Shown here in pieces: positions 21,377-31,900 of a DNA stretch of 64,000 nt. Source of the DNA: Branchiostoma floridae (lineage: Eukaryota > Chordata > Leptocardii > Amphioxiformes > Branchiostomatidae); assembly GCF_000003815.2 (NCBI RefSeq), contig NC_049991.1, positions 15,936,971 through 16,000,970 of the forward strand, given 5' to 3'. Position numbers and translations under genes: made by a program. Position 1 is the first letter of the stretch. Every line of letters starts with the position of its first letter. Under the pieces are notes generated by a model, which saw only the letters and a list, made by a program, of their open reading frames with translations, had not been told where the DNA came from and searched no databases.

Positions 21377-22117
21377 GGGCATACCCACCACGATTATCAA
21401 ATGGCTAGGTTTCGATGGACATGCCATACTGAACTACATGCATGTATGCTATGCGGAACTGCACACAAAGGATCCAATAGAGCTAGTGTGTGGTTGGTAT
21501 TGAAGTTTTACTGACGATGACATACTATGGCGTTTGTGAAGGTAAAGGTAATCCAGATACAGAATATCTAAACTACGATTAAAAACTCTTCATGATGTAT
21601 ATCACTCAGCATGTCCGGAAGTGCATCTTATCCAGTTGTAGAGATTTGCCTTTGTAGCCGACCAAAAATTCCACGAAATCGTCTTCCGTGAGGGACGTAA
21701 AACGGTGGTCCCGTGCTCGAGGAGGCGCCTCGACCACATTACTCAACACATTGGGTACCTACTGGCTGCAAATACACGCGATATGTTATATCATTAAATA
21801 TTTAGTGACATGTTTTGCCTGCTACGTGTGAATTGGCGCTGTTCCGTATTTCAGGTGGGAAGGCTGGCCTTACATTGACAATAGCCCTAGGAGAATGTTC
21901 AACGGGTAACGTTATATGTAATCTGCAGACGTAGTTTTTCTAGCCAATTCTATTATTTTCTATCTTATCTATTCGTTTTTAATGTAGTACATTCTAATTC
22001 GGCATTATATAGTTACTGCAGAGGTAGTATGGAAATCGACTAATAAACTTATCGTTGAAAAATTGCACACATTCATAGAATTACTTTGTCCCTGGCATTC
22101 CCCTTCATTATATTTAC
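21377..22117. other. Intergenic, no gene seen
   Basis: Between the TTAA foldback element and the duplicated 3' flank of the Kelch gene. I find no exon, repeat or RNA gene. Confidence 0.4.
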
Positions 22118-22660
22118 AACACTTAACACAATCTTTACGATTAAACGCACACGGGTAAAAATAAGTTACGTTCGTGACATGTCAATTCTGTAATAAGCGA
22201 GGCAATCAAAATGCCTCGATTGTAATGCATGCCTTCAACAACTTGCTTCGACAATAGGAGCAAATGTACAAAAGGTCAAATGTGCAACATCTTGGGAGCA
22301 CATTGCTGTTTTGCACAGTCGTTTCTGATGCACAATTCTGTATCTATGCAGAAATATATCGTGTCATGTCAGACTAGCGTCTCCATTGCCATTTGGTTGA
22401 AGTCTTTCGGAAATGGATTCGCGGTATAAAGATACAAAAGACTGTGCGCAACATTTTCACTCTGTACAACGCCAATAAAAGTTTTTGTTTGTTGCACAAT
22501 GACGGATAACAGTTATGTAAAAAGTATGTTATATCAGACTAGCGTCTCCATTGGTTCCCTGTGTGGTCGTATCTTCAGCCGGCCCGGCGACCCCCACCGT
22601 CAGCACGGTACGTGTGTCCTGGCGGGACCACCTGTTCGTGCGCGGATCAGCACTCCACTT
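22118..22660 (-). pseudogene. Partial duplicate of the Kelch gene's last exon and 3' flank (distal copy)
   Basis: This block repeats the 3' flank and the end of the last exon of the Kelch gene found at 22697-23081. Shared plus-strand landmarks are GTAAAAATAAGTTACGTTCG, CTTGCTTCGACAATAGGAGC and GGCCCGGCGACCCCCACCG. Only the final part of the Kelch repeat is present (minus strand TNRWSRQD). Insertions and deletions change the reading frame, and the upstream half of the exon and its acceptor are missing. The copy is therefore not a usable exon. Confidence 0.72.
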
Positions 22661-22696
22661 CACTATATTTTGAACACCCCAGTGAGAGGGTAATAG

Positions 22697-23081
22697 TACA
22701 ACTCTTAACACAATATTAACGATTATACGCACATGGGTAAAAATAAGTTACGTTCGTGACATGTCACTTCTGTAATAAGCGCGACTATCAAAATGCGTGC
22801 ATTTTCCAACTTGCTTCGACAATAGGAGCAAATGTAAAAAACTAGTCAAAAGAGTAAGTGTGCAACATCGTGGGAGGACATTTCTGTTCTGTACAGTGGA
22901 AATTTGAAAAGTCGTTTTGATGCACAAATCTGTAGAAATGTATCGTGTCATGTCAGACAAGTGTCTCCATTGGTTCCCTGTGTGGTCGTATCTTCAGCAC
23001 GCCGCAGGCCGGCCCGGCGACCCCCACCGTCAGCACGGTGTCCTGGCGGGACCACCTGTTGGTGTGCGGGTCCAGGCTCCA
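22697..23081. repeat. Proximal copy of the duplicated Kelch-gene 3' segment
   Basis: Partner of 22118-22660. It comprises the true end of the last Kelch exon (down to 22953) and its 3' flank. The two copies are collinear, but the distal one contains an internal extra stretch of about 150 bp that itself repeats the GACTAGCGTCTCCATTG segment. Confidence 0.68.
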
Positions 23082-25565
23082 CACGTCCGTCAGCGCGCCG
23101 TTCCGACGGTTCTTCCCGCCAACCAGCCAGATCCTGTCCTGCAGGACCGTGCAGCCCGCTAGGTGGCGCGGAAACCTGGCGGACAGAGTACACCGGGAGT
23201 GATTGGGCATGATGTCCATGGATTGACTGGGAATAATACAAAATTGATCGACCAGTGCGGTTGTGCTTAACGATCAAGCGTTACACGTAATCAAAGTGCA
23301 TCAATATAGAAAATCATCGTTAATAAACAATCCAAGTTCCAACGTTGCTTGGCCTCTATCAGCAATATCAGGAGACAGCAAAAGGGAATGTAGTTAAGTA
23401 TTTCTAGATCCTTGATATTCTTTGCTACCTCATCCAGGCTACAGCAGACCACTGGTCGGTGGCCGGCGTGTAGCACTCCGACGACAGTAGCTCCCGGGCT
23501 CCGTTGCACCCTCCGACTGAGTACAGCTTCCCACAGCACGCCACGGACGAGTGTCCCCAGCGCTTCTTGCGCATGCTCTGTACGTCCTGCCAGTAGTCTC
23601 CCTCGGGGGAGTACTTCAGCACGTCCTTCCTGGTCTGGTCGCGATGCGTTCCCGCCATGCCTCCCGTGAAGTAGATATGTCCGTTCAGGACGGCTCCTCC
23701 CGCGGCTTGGACTTGCGCGCCTACGCTAGCCTTCAGTTCCCACTTGTCCTTGTGTGGAGTGTATCTTTCTATGGGAAACATGCGGCCGCGCATCTCATAA
23801 CCCGAGCCGATGGCCCAGATGCATCCGTCCAGGGCTAGAAGAACGAAGCCCGTGCGACCCTGTTTCATGGAGGGAAGTCTTGTCCAGCGGTTGAATCTGG
23901 GGTCGTAGCGGTGAAAGTCGGCGCTCGGCGGGCCGCCGTCGAAACAGCCGCCGGCCACGTAAAAAAAGTTGTCGAGGACCGCGGCAGCGTGGCCGGTGAC
24001 GTTCCCGGACATGTCCGCCAGCAGGCCGGGGGAGTCCTGGCCGGGATGAAGGTACAGTAGGTTGTCGCTGTACTGAGCGTGATCGGGAACGTCGTAGTCG
24101 CCGCCCGCCACCACCACCACCTCGGCACCGCCGCGCACCTGCGTCCGCTCGTTCTCGTAGTCGTGCACGCGGTGGTGGTCGATGCCGGCCCGGTAGTCCA
24201 TGGCGTGGAGGAGTATGGCTTCACAGTCGCGGTCTTTCTTCATGAAGTCCACGTTGGAGACCTCGTGTTTCAGGCGGTACCGCCCCATCAGTGGAAAGCG
24301 CACGTTGCGCATTACCTTCCCCACGTGCTTCAAGCGCGAGCCTCGATCGGCCTCCACCCAGCGCTTGGCGGATCGGAAAATTTCAATTTCTGAGTCAGTA
24401 TCCAGATTATCACTCCCCAGAACAGCACACATCTGTCTGAGGTCAAGCTTCAAAAATCCTTCAGTACTTGACACGTCTTTGAAGTTCTCAATGACATAAT
24501 TTCTGGCCGTCTCTTCCAGACACGCCAGCTTGTACTCGAAGGCAATGTTCAACACTTCCACGCATCTTTCCGCATCAATGTGTTGTCGCAGGAACCGAAT
24601 ACAGAGGTATTCCATCCCGGTTACCCCTAGTTTCCGGCTGGCGTGCAGCAGTTCCCGGATGTTGTCCATGCCGACGCTCAGCTGCCCCGTGTAGGAGAAG
24701 TGAACCATCGCGCTCACTGCAGCCGCCGTGACGTCATCCAGACGTAAGCAGGGCTTGAAACTGGAGTCGCCGCTGGCCATGGTGCTGAACTGGTGATCCC
24801 GGAAGTACTCACTGGAAAAATCAGTGGATACGGCATTGTACATGAAGTGTAGAGGGAAAAGTACTACAGAATTTTCACATAGTGCTTACTATATCTGTCA
24901 GCAGCGCAACACGACTTTAGGGAAACTGTCACTATTTAGATGTAATCTATTCTCGTGATCTATAGGGTTGTTTAGCCAAAGCCGACACTGTAGGGCTGAT
25001 ATCAATTAGGATTTTACCGTGGTCAATATTGACCGACGGAGGCCATATATGATTCTGGAGGTAGTAAAGGAGATTTCTCCACAAAGACGATTCGCCGTCA
25101 CAGTCAGGATGATTCTCAATCGCCTGTACAAGACCAGTCTATGATCCTTACAAATTAATGTTTTTTTTTGGCTAAACTTCCATTTTTAGGCCATGGTTAT
25201 ACTAGTAGTTGCGTCAGGGGGGGGGTCCTCTTGACGGCGAAACGTCTAGAAACTTTTTGGAGGCTGGCATATACACACCAGCGTAACCTTACAAACGTTG
25301 CATCTTGTCACGGTTACAGTTTTCTTAGCATGCTGATCGTATCAACTAATATAAATGTTACGCACCTGCACTGTCCGAGAGAAAACCTGCTGGCCGGCAA
25401 ACTCTCCTTTTCGGCCAGCAACACCACGTCACCCGGTAACGGCGAGGACAGACTGGCCTCCCGGGGTTGGTGCCGCTCGAAGTCGGTATAAGTCAACACC
25501 TGTCGCTCGGGCAGGGGAGTCCTCCGGTCCAACAGAGCAACTGCGCTGTCGCCGTCGATCACCAT
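22953..25565 (-). CDS. BTB-BACK-Kelch (KLHL-type) protein (618 aa, three exons)
   Basis: Probable substrate receptor of a CUL3 ubiquitin ligase. Exons: 25366-25565, 23429-24811 and 22953-23226 on the minus strand. Phases match and the total is 1857 nt. The first ATG in frame is at 25565 (MVIDGDSAV); an upstream extension uses only a TTG. The BTB domain covers about residues 45-150: DVVLLAEKESLPASRF, then across the first junction CSEYFRDHQFSTMASGD, then VHFSYTGQL. BACK follows at about 155-265 (FEYKLACLEETARNYV). Kelch repeats run from about 290 to the end, with double-glycine motifs FFYVAGGCF, HIYFTGGMAG, LYSVGGCNGA and IWLVGGKNRRNG. Exon 3 carries the last blade and the C-terminus METLV. 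The family is clear. I cannot tell which KLHL orthologue it is, and it may be lineage-specific. Partial copies of exon 3 lie downstream. Confidence 0.88.
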
Positions 25566-26271
25566 GATGATGCTTTTGCTTGGACAGGCGAGAAATGTTC
25601 TCGAAATCTGCACTGCGCCAAGCTGTGTTGTTTTAAAAGCGTTCTGTATTCTACATAGCAACCCCAACGGTTCGCGATGACGTAGCCAGTAATTGTCGTT
25701 TAGATGTTCTGGAACGGCCTCTCACTCGCCAGCAAGTTCGGACGCGGCTGCCATCATACGATTTTCGATACGGCATTATGACGTGTAAACTTTATGACAT
25801 CACAACGAGGAGAAACAAGGTTTGTACGCGCACGGGACAATCGGCCGTCGCTCAGTTACGTAACGTTACTGGCAACAGACTTTACGGCCAATTAACAACG
25901 TAAGTAGACCAAGTTTTCTACAAAGAATATCTTGAACGTACATGATGCTGAATGTTCTTTTTTGTGGTCACAGGTTTTAGTTTCATCCTTTTGTTTCCTC
26001 CTGGCACTCACACCAACTATTTAAGCAACGGAACATTCACACTTTTTTTCTTCAGAAAATAACACAAGAACATTACAACGCGCATCTTACAGATCAAAAA
26101 TACTTTTACTTTGCAAAACCAGCTGCACGATTCCTATTGCAACAAAACGCAAGGATAACTGACGTAGACGTCAGGAAAAGTTTGGACTCACGTCATCTTC
26201 ACGGAACTAAAACAAAGTTTTTGAATTTCCGAAAAAAGTCCTGTAAGTTAAAAGCAACATCTGATATCAGT

Positions 26272-26395
26272 TAGCCTGGGTACCATCCTCCGTAGGTAAA
26301 GCTGGTCTAGTAATTCTTTTCACTTTCTCCGTGGTGATCAAGGATAAGGAATGAGTGAGCCTGCAGCTAGCTACGGAAGACGGTATCCAAGCTAG
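26272..26395. mobile_element. TAGCCT-family inverted-repeat element, 124 bp, older copy
   Basis: The left end begins TAGCCTGGGTACCATCCTCC. The right end, GACGGTATCCAAGCTA, is its imperfect complement. The two 9-mers at the edges, GATATCAGT and GAGAGCAAT, agree at 6 of 9 positions, consistent with a decayed 9-bp duplication. The left terminus is nearly identical to the right terminus of the 3539-3761 element. Confidence 0.65.
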
Positions 26396-27335
26396 AGAGC
26401 AATAGCCTTTCCTGTGAAATACAGCATTAAAATCATAAAACCAATAACAATGACAAAGCAAGTGCAGAAAATAGCAACAGTAAAATATGCAGCATATAGT
26501 TGTCAAACATGGGAAGCAATGACAGCACACAAATTTTGCATGGCTGTGCTAAGGCCGCCTAAAGCTCATGATATGTAGGAAGTGAACATGATACAACCCA
26601 ACCAACAAATGTTTGATGAATACAACACAACATCGTGCATTAAACAGTGCTTTGCCTCTGATAAGGCCTAAGTATTAAGTTTTAAACATTTCAGAGAATA
26701 ATCCAGGTTCTTTTTAAGAAACTCATATGCGTGGCAATGTCATGCTGCAATTATGAGGTCTTCTCTACATACATTCTTGTGCGAAAACTCAACAAGAAGT
26801 TTCTTCTTGAGTGTACAAAAGTTTCACACATTTACGCTGGTCCCCTATAGACTTCAAAACTATGGCAAAACGTTTCTGCAAACTAACAGATATATATGAA
26901 CACCTGCTTGCACTTATTTGCCAGATACTGGTAGCTTTCGAGAACATTCTGCTGCAGCATAGAAAAATAGAGTAAATCAACAACTCTATCAGTACAATAA
27001 ATTTGAGACGTAGAGATCGATTCTAGAGAGAGAGAGGGAGAGGAAATAAAGTGCCATTGACACTACAAAACACAGTTTCACTGCATTTTGGCACATCTAT
27101 CAGATAACAAACCCACATGACTCCCTTTCTCTACATCTTAGGTACACTGATTATCATTGGTTTAGCTCAAAAAAGGCAAACTTGGATCTGATTACCATGG
27201 CACTTGATTATACAGGTTGGATAAAACAACTCATCTGCATAATGTACAAGTAATATACTATTCCATCTTAGCCATATTTCTTATTTCTGAAATAACTTCA
27301 TCAGGTTGGCAATTATTCATGTAGTACGGTTCTTT

Positions 27336-27462
27336 AAGCACAACCAAGGGGTACTTACATCCAATGTTTCCGTGTCTGTCATATCCAGTCATTCTACCCT
27401 GCTGATGGTGTCTGACATGTAGACACCGAAACGTTGGATGTAAGTACCCCTTGGTTGTGCTT
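27336..27462. repeat. Foldback element, 127 bp
   Basis: The outer arms of 29 bp (27336-27364 and 27434-27462) are perfect inverted copies starting AAGCACAACCAAGGGGTACT. Inside them GTTTCCGTGTCT pairs imperfectly with AGACACCGAAAC. Short direct repeats CATATTTCTTATTTC lie outside on both sides, near 27280 and 27480. No coding content. Confidence 0.7.
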
Positions 27463-28959
27463 ATAAAGCTTACTATTATCATATTTCTTATTTCCTTCCA
27501 GTTTTTTATCATATACAAGTACATGGACCTCACACTCAAGTGTCCAGAATACAACAGTAGCCAGTGTACATCAGTCCATTCGCTAAGTAACAGCGAGTTT
27601 GATGCAGTAACAATACAACTTCCTTGACAAATGTCACATTTTAAAATAGCATGTGCACAATGAAATGTCTAATGGCTAAAACTTATCCAAAACTGATGAC
27701 ATTCAAGCATGTGATGAAAAAAAACAACTATATCTGGTTATGGTCAAATCTATGATATCTCTTTTGCCAGTTTCCACATCCAACTCGTCTATGAAAGCAT
27801 ACGTTAACATCAACCATGCAATTTTAATGTCCTCTTTCTTACAAACTATCAACATTCATGCCAACATTATCTTCTTATATCTATAATAAAAGTGGCCAGC
27901 ACAAATTTTCTTAAAGTGCACAGCACAATTTCTTTAGATTAACAAATCCTCGACACCTTTCAGTGTTCTGAGGTTGACTTTGTCAGTCATAAATTTAAGG
28001 AACAAAATCTCATTTCTGATTCTTCAGTATTTGCACCAATGAGCCTTCACAACTTAAAAAGTGAGTTTGCGAGCTTGCCAAACGGAGTAATGCTACCTTA
28101 TAAATAAAAACAACTTCAATCCAAGTTTTATGACAATTTCCACATTCTGTTTTATCTGAAAACAAGACGGATTGTTAAATTTTCCTTGGCAGCACAAAGC
28201 TTACATTGAAACTTAAAATAATGTTTGGCTTGACTGTTCTATAAATGCAAAGTTCAGATCAAACCTTTGACTTCAAAGGATTTTCTATCAAAACTGGTCC
28301 CAAAATTCACTTCAAAGTGTGATAATGAGTGTTTTGTGCTTTTAAAGAAGATATGTGACATTTTTGGTCCCTTCCTTTTCTGTTTCATTGAGGTACAATT
28401 TGGACGAACAACAAGCCCTGAAATTAGTAGGCTTTGTAGTGGCCAATTTTCTCTATGTTGGTGCAAGACTTGGTAAGTACAGAGTAAGAACAACAGTGGG
28501 AGTATTGTAGCCTGGTATGCTAGCTCTGTTTCCTCCTTTGATCGCTTCCTCACAGAATATCCTGCCACACATTACCAGCGAAACAATCTGCTTTTGAAAC
28601 TGGATGCAGCTTACCCGGTCCTCATAACATCAATGCAATGGGGTTCAAACAGGCCTTCAGCAGTTTGATCCCTGTTACATTGCATGGTTTGACAAGTTTT
28701 CTAAAATTCAATTGTCCTATTGGGCAAGTACATAAAAAATCTAATTGCCCGAAACAAAGTTTCACTTGCCCAAGATTTAAATGACTTTTTTCTCTGCATT
28801 TTCACCTGCAGTGATGGAATTCTGTCTATTTTTCTGTGTTGTAAAATGTATGGACCAAAGTGTGCCAAAGAAGTGATCAGAGGAACAAACTATGGCTAGA
28901 ATAGGATGGATACCAGACAAGGCTTATTAAGCCCCACTGTTTAACTCCCCACTGCTGAG

Positions 28960-31900
28960 TCAGACGCGGGACTCGGTCATGTTGCTGGCCTTGTCCGCCT
29001 CGCTGTCGCTGTAGTTGCCGCTGTCCCACCCGTCCGACAGGAGCTCCTGGCTGCGGCTGGACGGATAGCGGACGCTCGCGCTCACGCCGTGCACGCTGCG
29101 CACGAACGGACGGCTGTCGGAACTGAACCCACCGTGGTCCTCTGGAGGGAAATAAAAACAAGGAAAGGATGAGCAAGTCCTCGGACACTCGCGCTCATGT
29201 CATGCACACTGCGCACAAACGGACGGCTGTCGGAACTGAACCCACCGTGGTCCTCTGGAGGGAAGTAAAAAAAGACAAGGATGAGTAAGCCGTGCACTCA
29301 TGCCATGCACGCTGCGCACAATGGACGGCTGTGAGAACTGAACCCACCGTGGTCCTCTGAAGGGAAATAAAAACAAGGAAAGGATGAGCAAGTCCTCGGA
29401 CACTCGCGCTCATGTCATGCACACTGCGCACAAACGGACGGCTGTCGGAACTGAACCCACCGTGGTCCTCTGGAGGGAAGTAAAAAAAGACAAGGATGAG
29501 TAAGCCGTGCACTCATGCCATGCACGCTGCGCACAATGGACGGCTGTGAGAACTGAACCCACCGTGGTCCTCTGAAGGGAAATAAAAACAAGGAAAGGAT
29601 GAGTAAGTCCTCGGACACACGCATTTATGCCGTGCACGCTGGGCATAAACGGGCGGCTGTCGGAACTGAACCCACCGTGGTCCTCTAAAGGGAAATAAAA
29701 ACAAGGAAAGGATGAGAAAGTCCTCGGACACACGCATTTATGCCGTGCATGCTGCGCACAAACGGGCGGCTGTCAGAACTGAACCCACCGTGGTCCTCTG
29801 AAGGGAAATAGAAACAAGAAAAGGATGAGTAAGTCCTCGGACACACGTACTCATGCCGTGCACGCTGCGCACGAACGGACGGCTGTCAGAACTAAACCCA
29901 CCATGGTGCTCTGAAAGGAAATAAAAAAGACAAAGATGAGTGAGTAAGTCCTCGGACACACGCACTCATGCCGTGCACGCTGCGCACAAACGGACGGCTG
30001 TCAGAACTGAACCCACCATGGTCCTCTGGAGGGAAATAAAAAGACCCGCAAGGATGAGGAAGTCATGTTTGCTCCATGACTTTCAATTTCTTATAACCTT
30101 TAGTAGAGCTGTGTAATATGATACTAAGAGAATAAAACACAGCAATCATTACACAAACATGATATTCAGACATACACCTTTTGGTTTCAGTGAACAACTA
30201 GTGACACAACAAGGGAATAAAATGGCTTTGTTGTTTGACTTGATTCATATTGTCCCAGTGAGTTGTCAAATTAAACTATAGCAGGTCCCAACATGAGAAG
30301 AGATGCATTTTGTTTCATGAATTATTTTGTGAGATATATAAGTCTACACTGATATCAATATTTATGCAATCTTGCTACAGCTGTTCAACAAGTTTAGCAA
30401 TGATTCTATATGCAGAAATATTGTATTACTATTGGCAAAGCCAGTCTTACTCACCGGTGTCACTTGTGTCATCATGAGAACTGACGTCACTTCTGGGCAG
30501 CAAGTTTAGCAATAATGTATCACTAGTGGGGAGTCTAGTACTGTAGAATCTTTACTCACCAGTATCACTTGTGTCATCGTGCGAGCTGATGTCACTCCTA
30601 GGCAGCAGGTTGGGGATGCGGTTGACCCAGTGGTCCGACAGTGAGGAACAGGTTGAGCTGCCGGACGTGCTGGAGAGGGACCCCATCCTGAGGGAGAGAA
30701 ACAACAGTTAACTAGCAGTTCAACTATATCTGTAGAGAGGTAATTTGTCATTGTTTCTTGGCGTCCTATTATGAGTACTGTAAATGCAGAAATGTTTACG
30801 GTGGTTTTATATTCATGGTTTTCTCGGTGACCACTTTACTGCGGACTTAAAACCACTGCAAAATTTTTTTCCATTATAGTATGAGAATGCAGTCTATGGT
30901 ACTACTGCGAACTTAAAACCACTGTGAACAATCCATTTTCCCGCTACCGCAAAAGTAAATCCCCGCGAAGCTAAATGCATTTACAGCATCCCCCCGTCTA
31001 GATGGAAGCCAATTACTGAATTTTTTGAGTTGACGAGATTTTGTGCAAACCTGCTGCTGCGGCTCTGGTAGAACAGGATGTACGCGTCACTGGTCTGGAC
31101 GTCCTCGTCACTCACGGGCAGGACTTTGGTGTCGTCGAACTTGTACCAACGGCCGTCCACGGGGTTCTTGGAAAAAGCTGCAAGAGAATTGTTTAATTCA
31201 GACACAGTGCTTGGAATGCACTACATTTGTACTAACGGCCGTCCACTTGGTTCTTGGAAAAAGCTGAAGGACAATTGTTTAATTCAGACCCTGGTTGTGA
31301 CAGTTTCTCAGAACAATTCATGACTAATGATGAGGCAAATAGACAACAAGAGGCAGTATTTGGAGACCACACAACACTTGTATCAACGGCCATCCATTGG
31401 GTTCTTGGAAATAGCTGCAAGAGGATTGTTTAATTTAGTGGTTACAACAGCCCCATTGCAACCAATCATGACTATTGATGAGGCAAATAGAAAACAACAT
31501 GCTTCACGCCTGTTAGGAAGCAATCTACCAAAGGAATTGCTCTATGATGGAATGATGGAATCTTAACTTAAGGCTTAAATGAATTCCTTGATGTTGCTTG
31601 TTCTGGATGCTAGAGCTCACATCCATAGCATAAATATTTTTGTACATTCATCTGTATGTGGCTCTGAATGGTAATATTTACAGGTTTGAGACAGCAAAAC
31701 CTACATTATTTTTTCTCAGGACTTAATATTTTGGACAGGCTAAATGGACAGGCATATCTGAGAGGCAACAAATAAAATTGGTGTAGCCTATTGCTAATAT
31801 ACTTCAAAATAACAGCACAGACAGACACAGACCTGTGTAATGTCCCCCCGTCATGTTGCCATGGTGATTGCACACGGCGTACAAGTCGTAGAAGTAGTCC

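Larger units (their letters stand above)
25566..28959. other. Intergenic region between Kelch and USP31/43-like genes
   Basis: No gene is seen in 3.4 kb. It should hold the Kelch promoter (right of 25565) and the 3' UTR of the USP31/43-like gene (left of 28960); both genes are on the minus strand. It contains a TAGCCT element at 26272-26395, a purine microsatellite AGAGAGAGAGAGGG near 27025, and a foldback element at 27336-27462. The 98-aa ORF at 27258-27554 runs through that foldback and is not considered a gene. Confidence 0.5.

Noticed and set aside
22904-23212. Several plus-strand ORFs rich in Arg and Pro
   Set aside because: They are antisense shadows of the GC-rich last Kelch exon.
24811-24843. 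ATG at 24843 (MYNAVSTD) as start of the Kelch protein
   Set aside because: This stretch is intron: the acceptor at 24812 joins in phase to exon 1 and restores a complete BTB domain (CSEYFRDHQ).
25566-25667. N-terminal extension of the Kelch protein to 25667
   Set aside because: The extension begins with TTG; the first ATG in frame is at 25565.
27258-27554. 98-aa minus-strand ORF
   Set aside because: It runs through a perfect foldback structure and has no similarity I recognise.
28505-28580. TAGCCTGGTATGCTAGCTC as another TAGCCT-family element
   Set aside because: No inverted right end or 9-bp duplication was found.
29141-30060. Regular direct repeats that might suggest a CRISPR array
   Set aside because: Units are contiguous, of 102-123 bp, derived from an exon edge and an intron of a eukaryotic gene, with no unique spacers and no cas genes.
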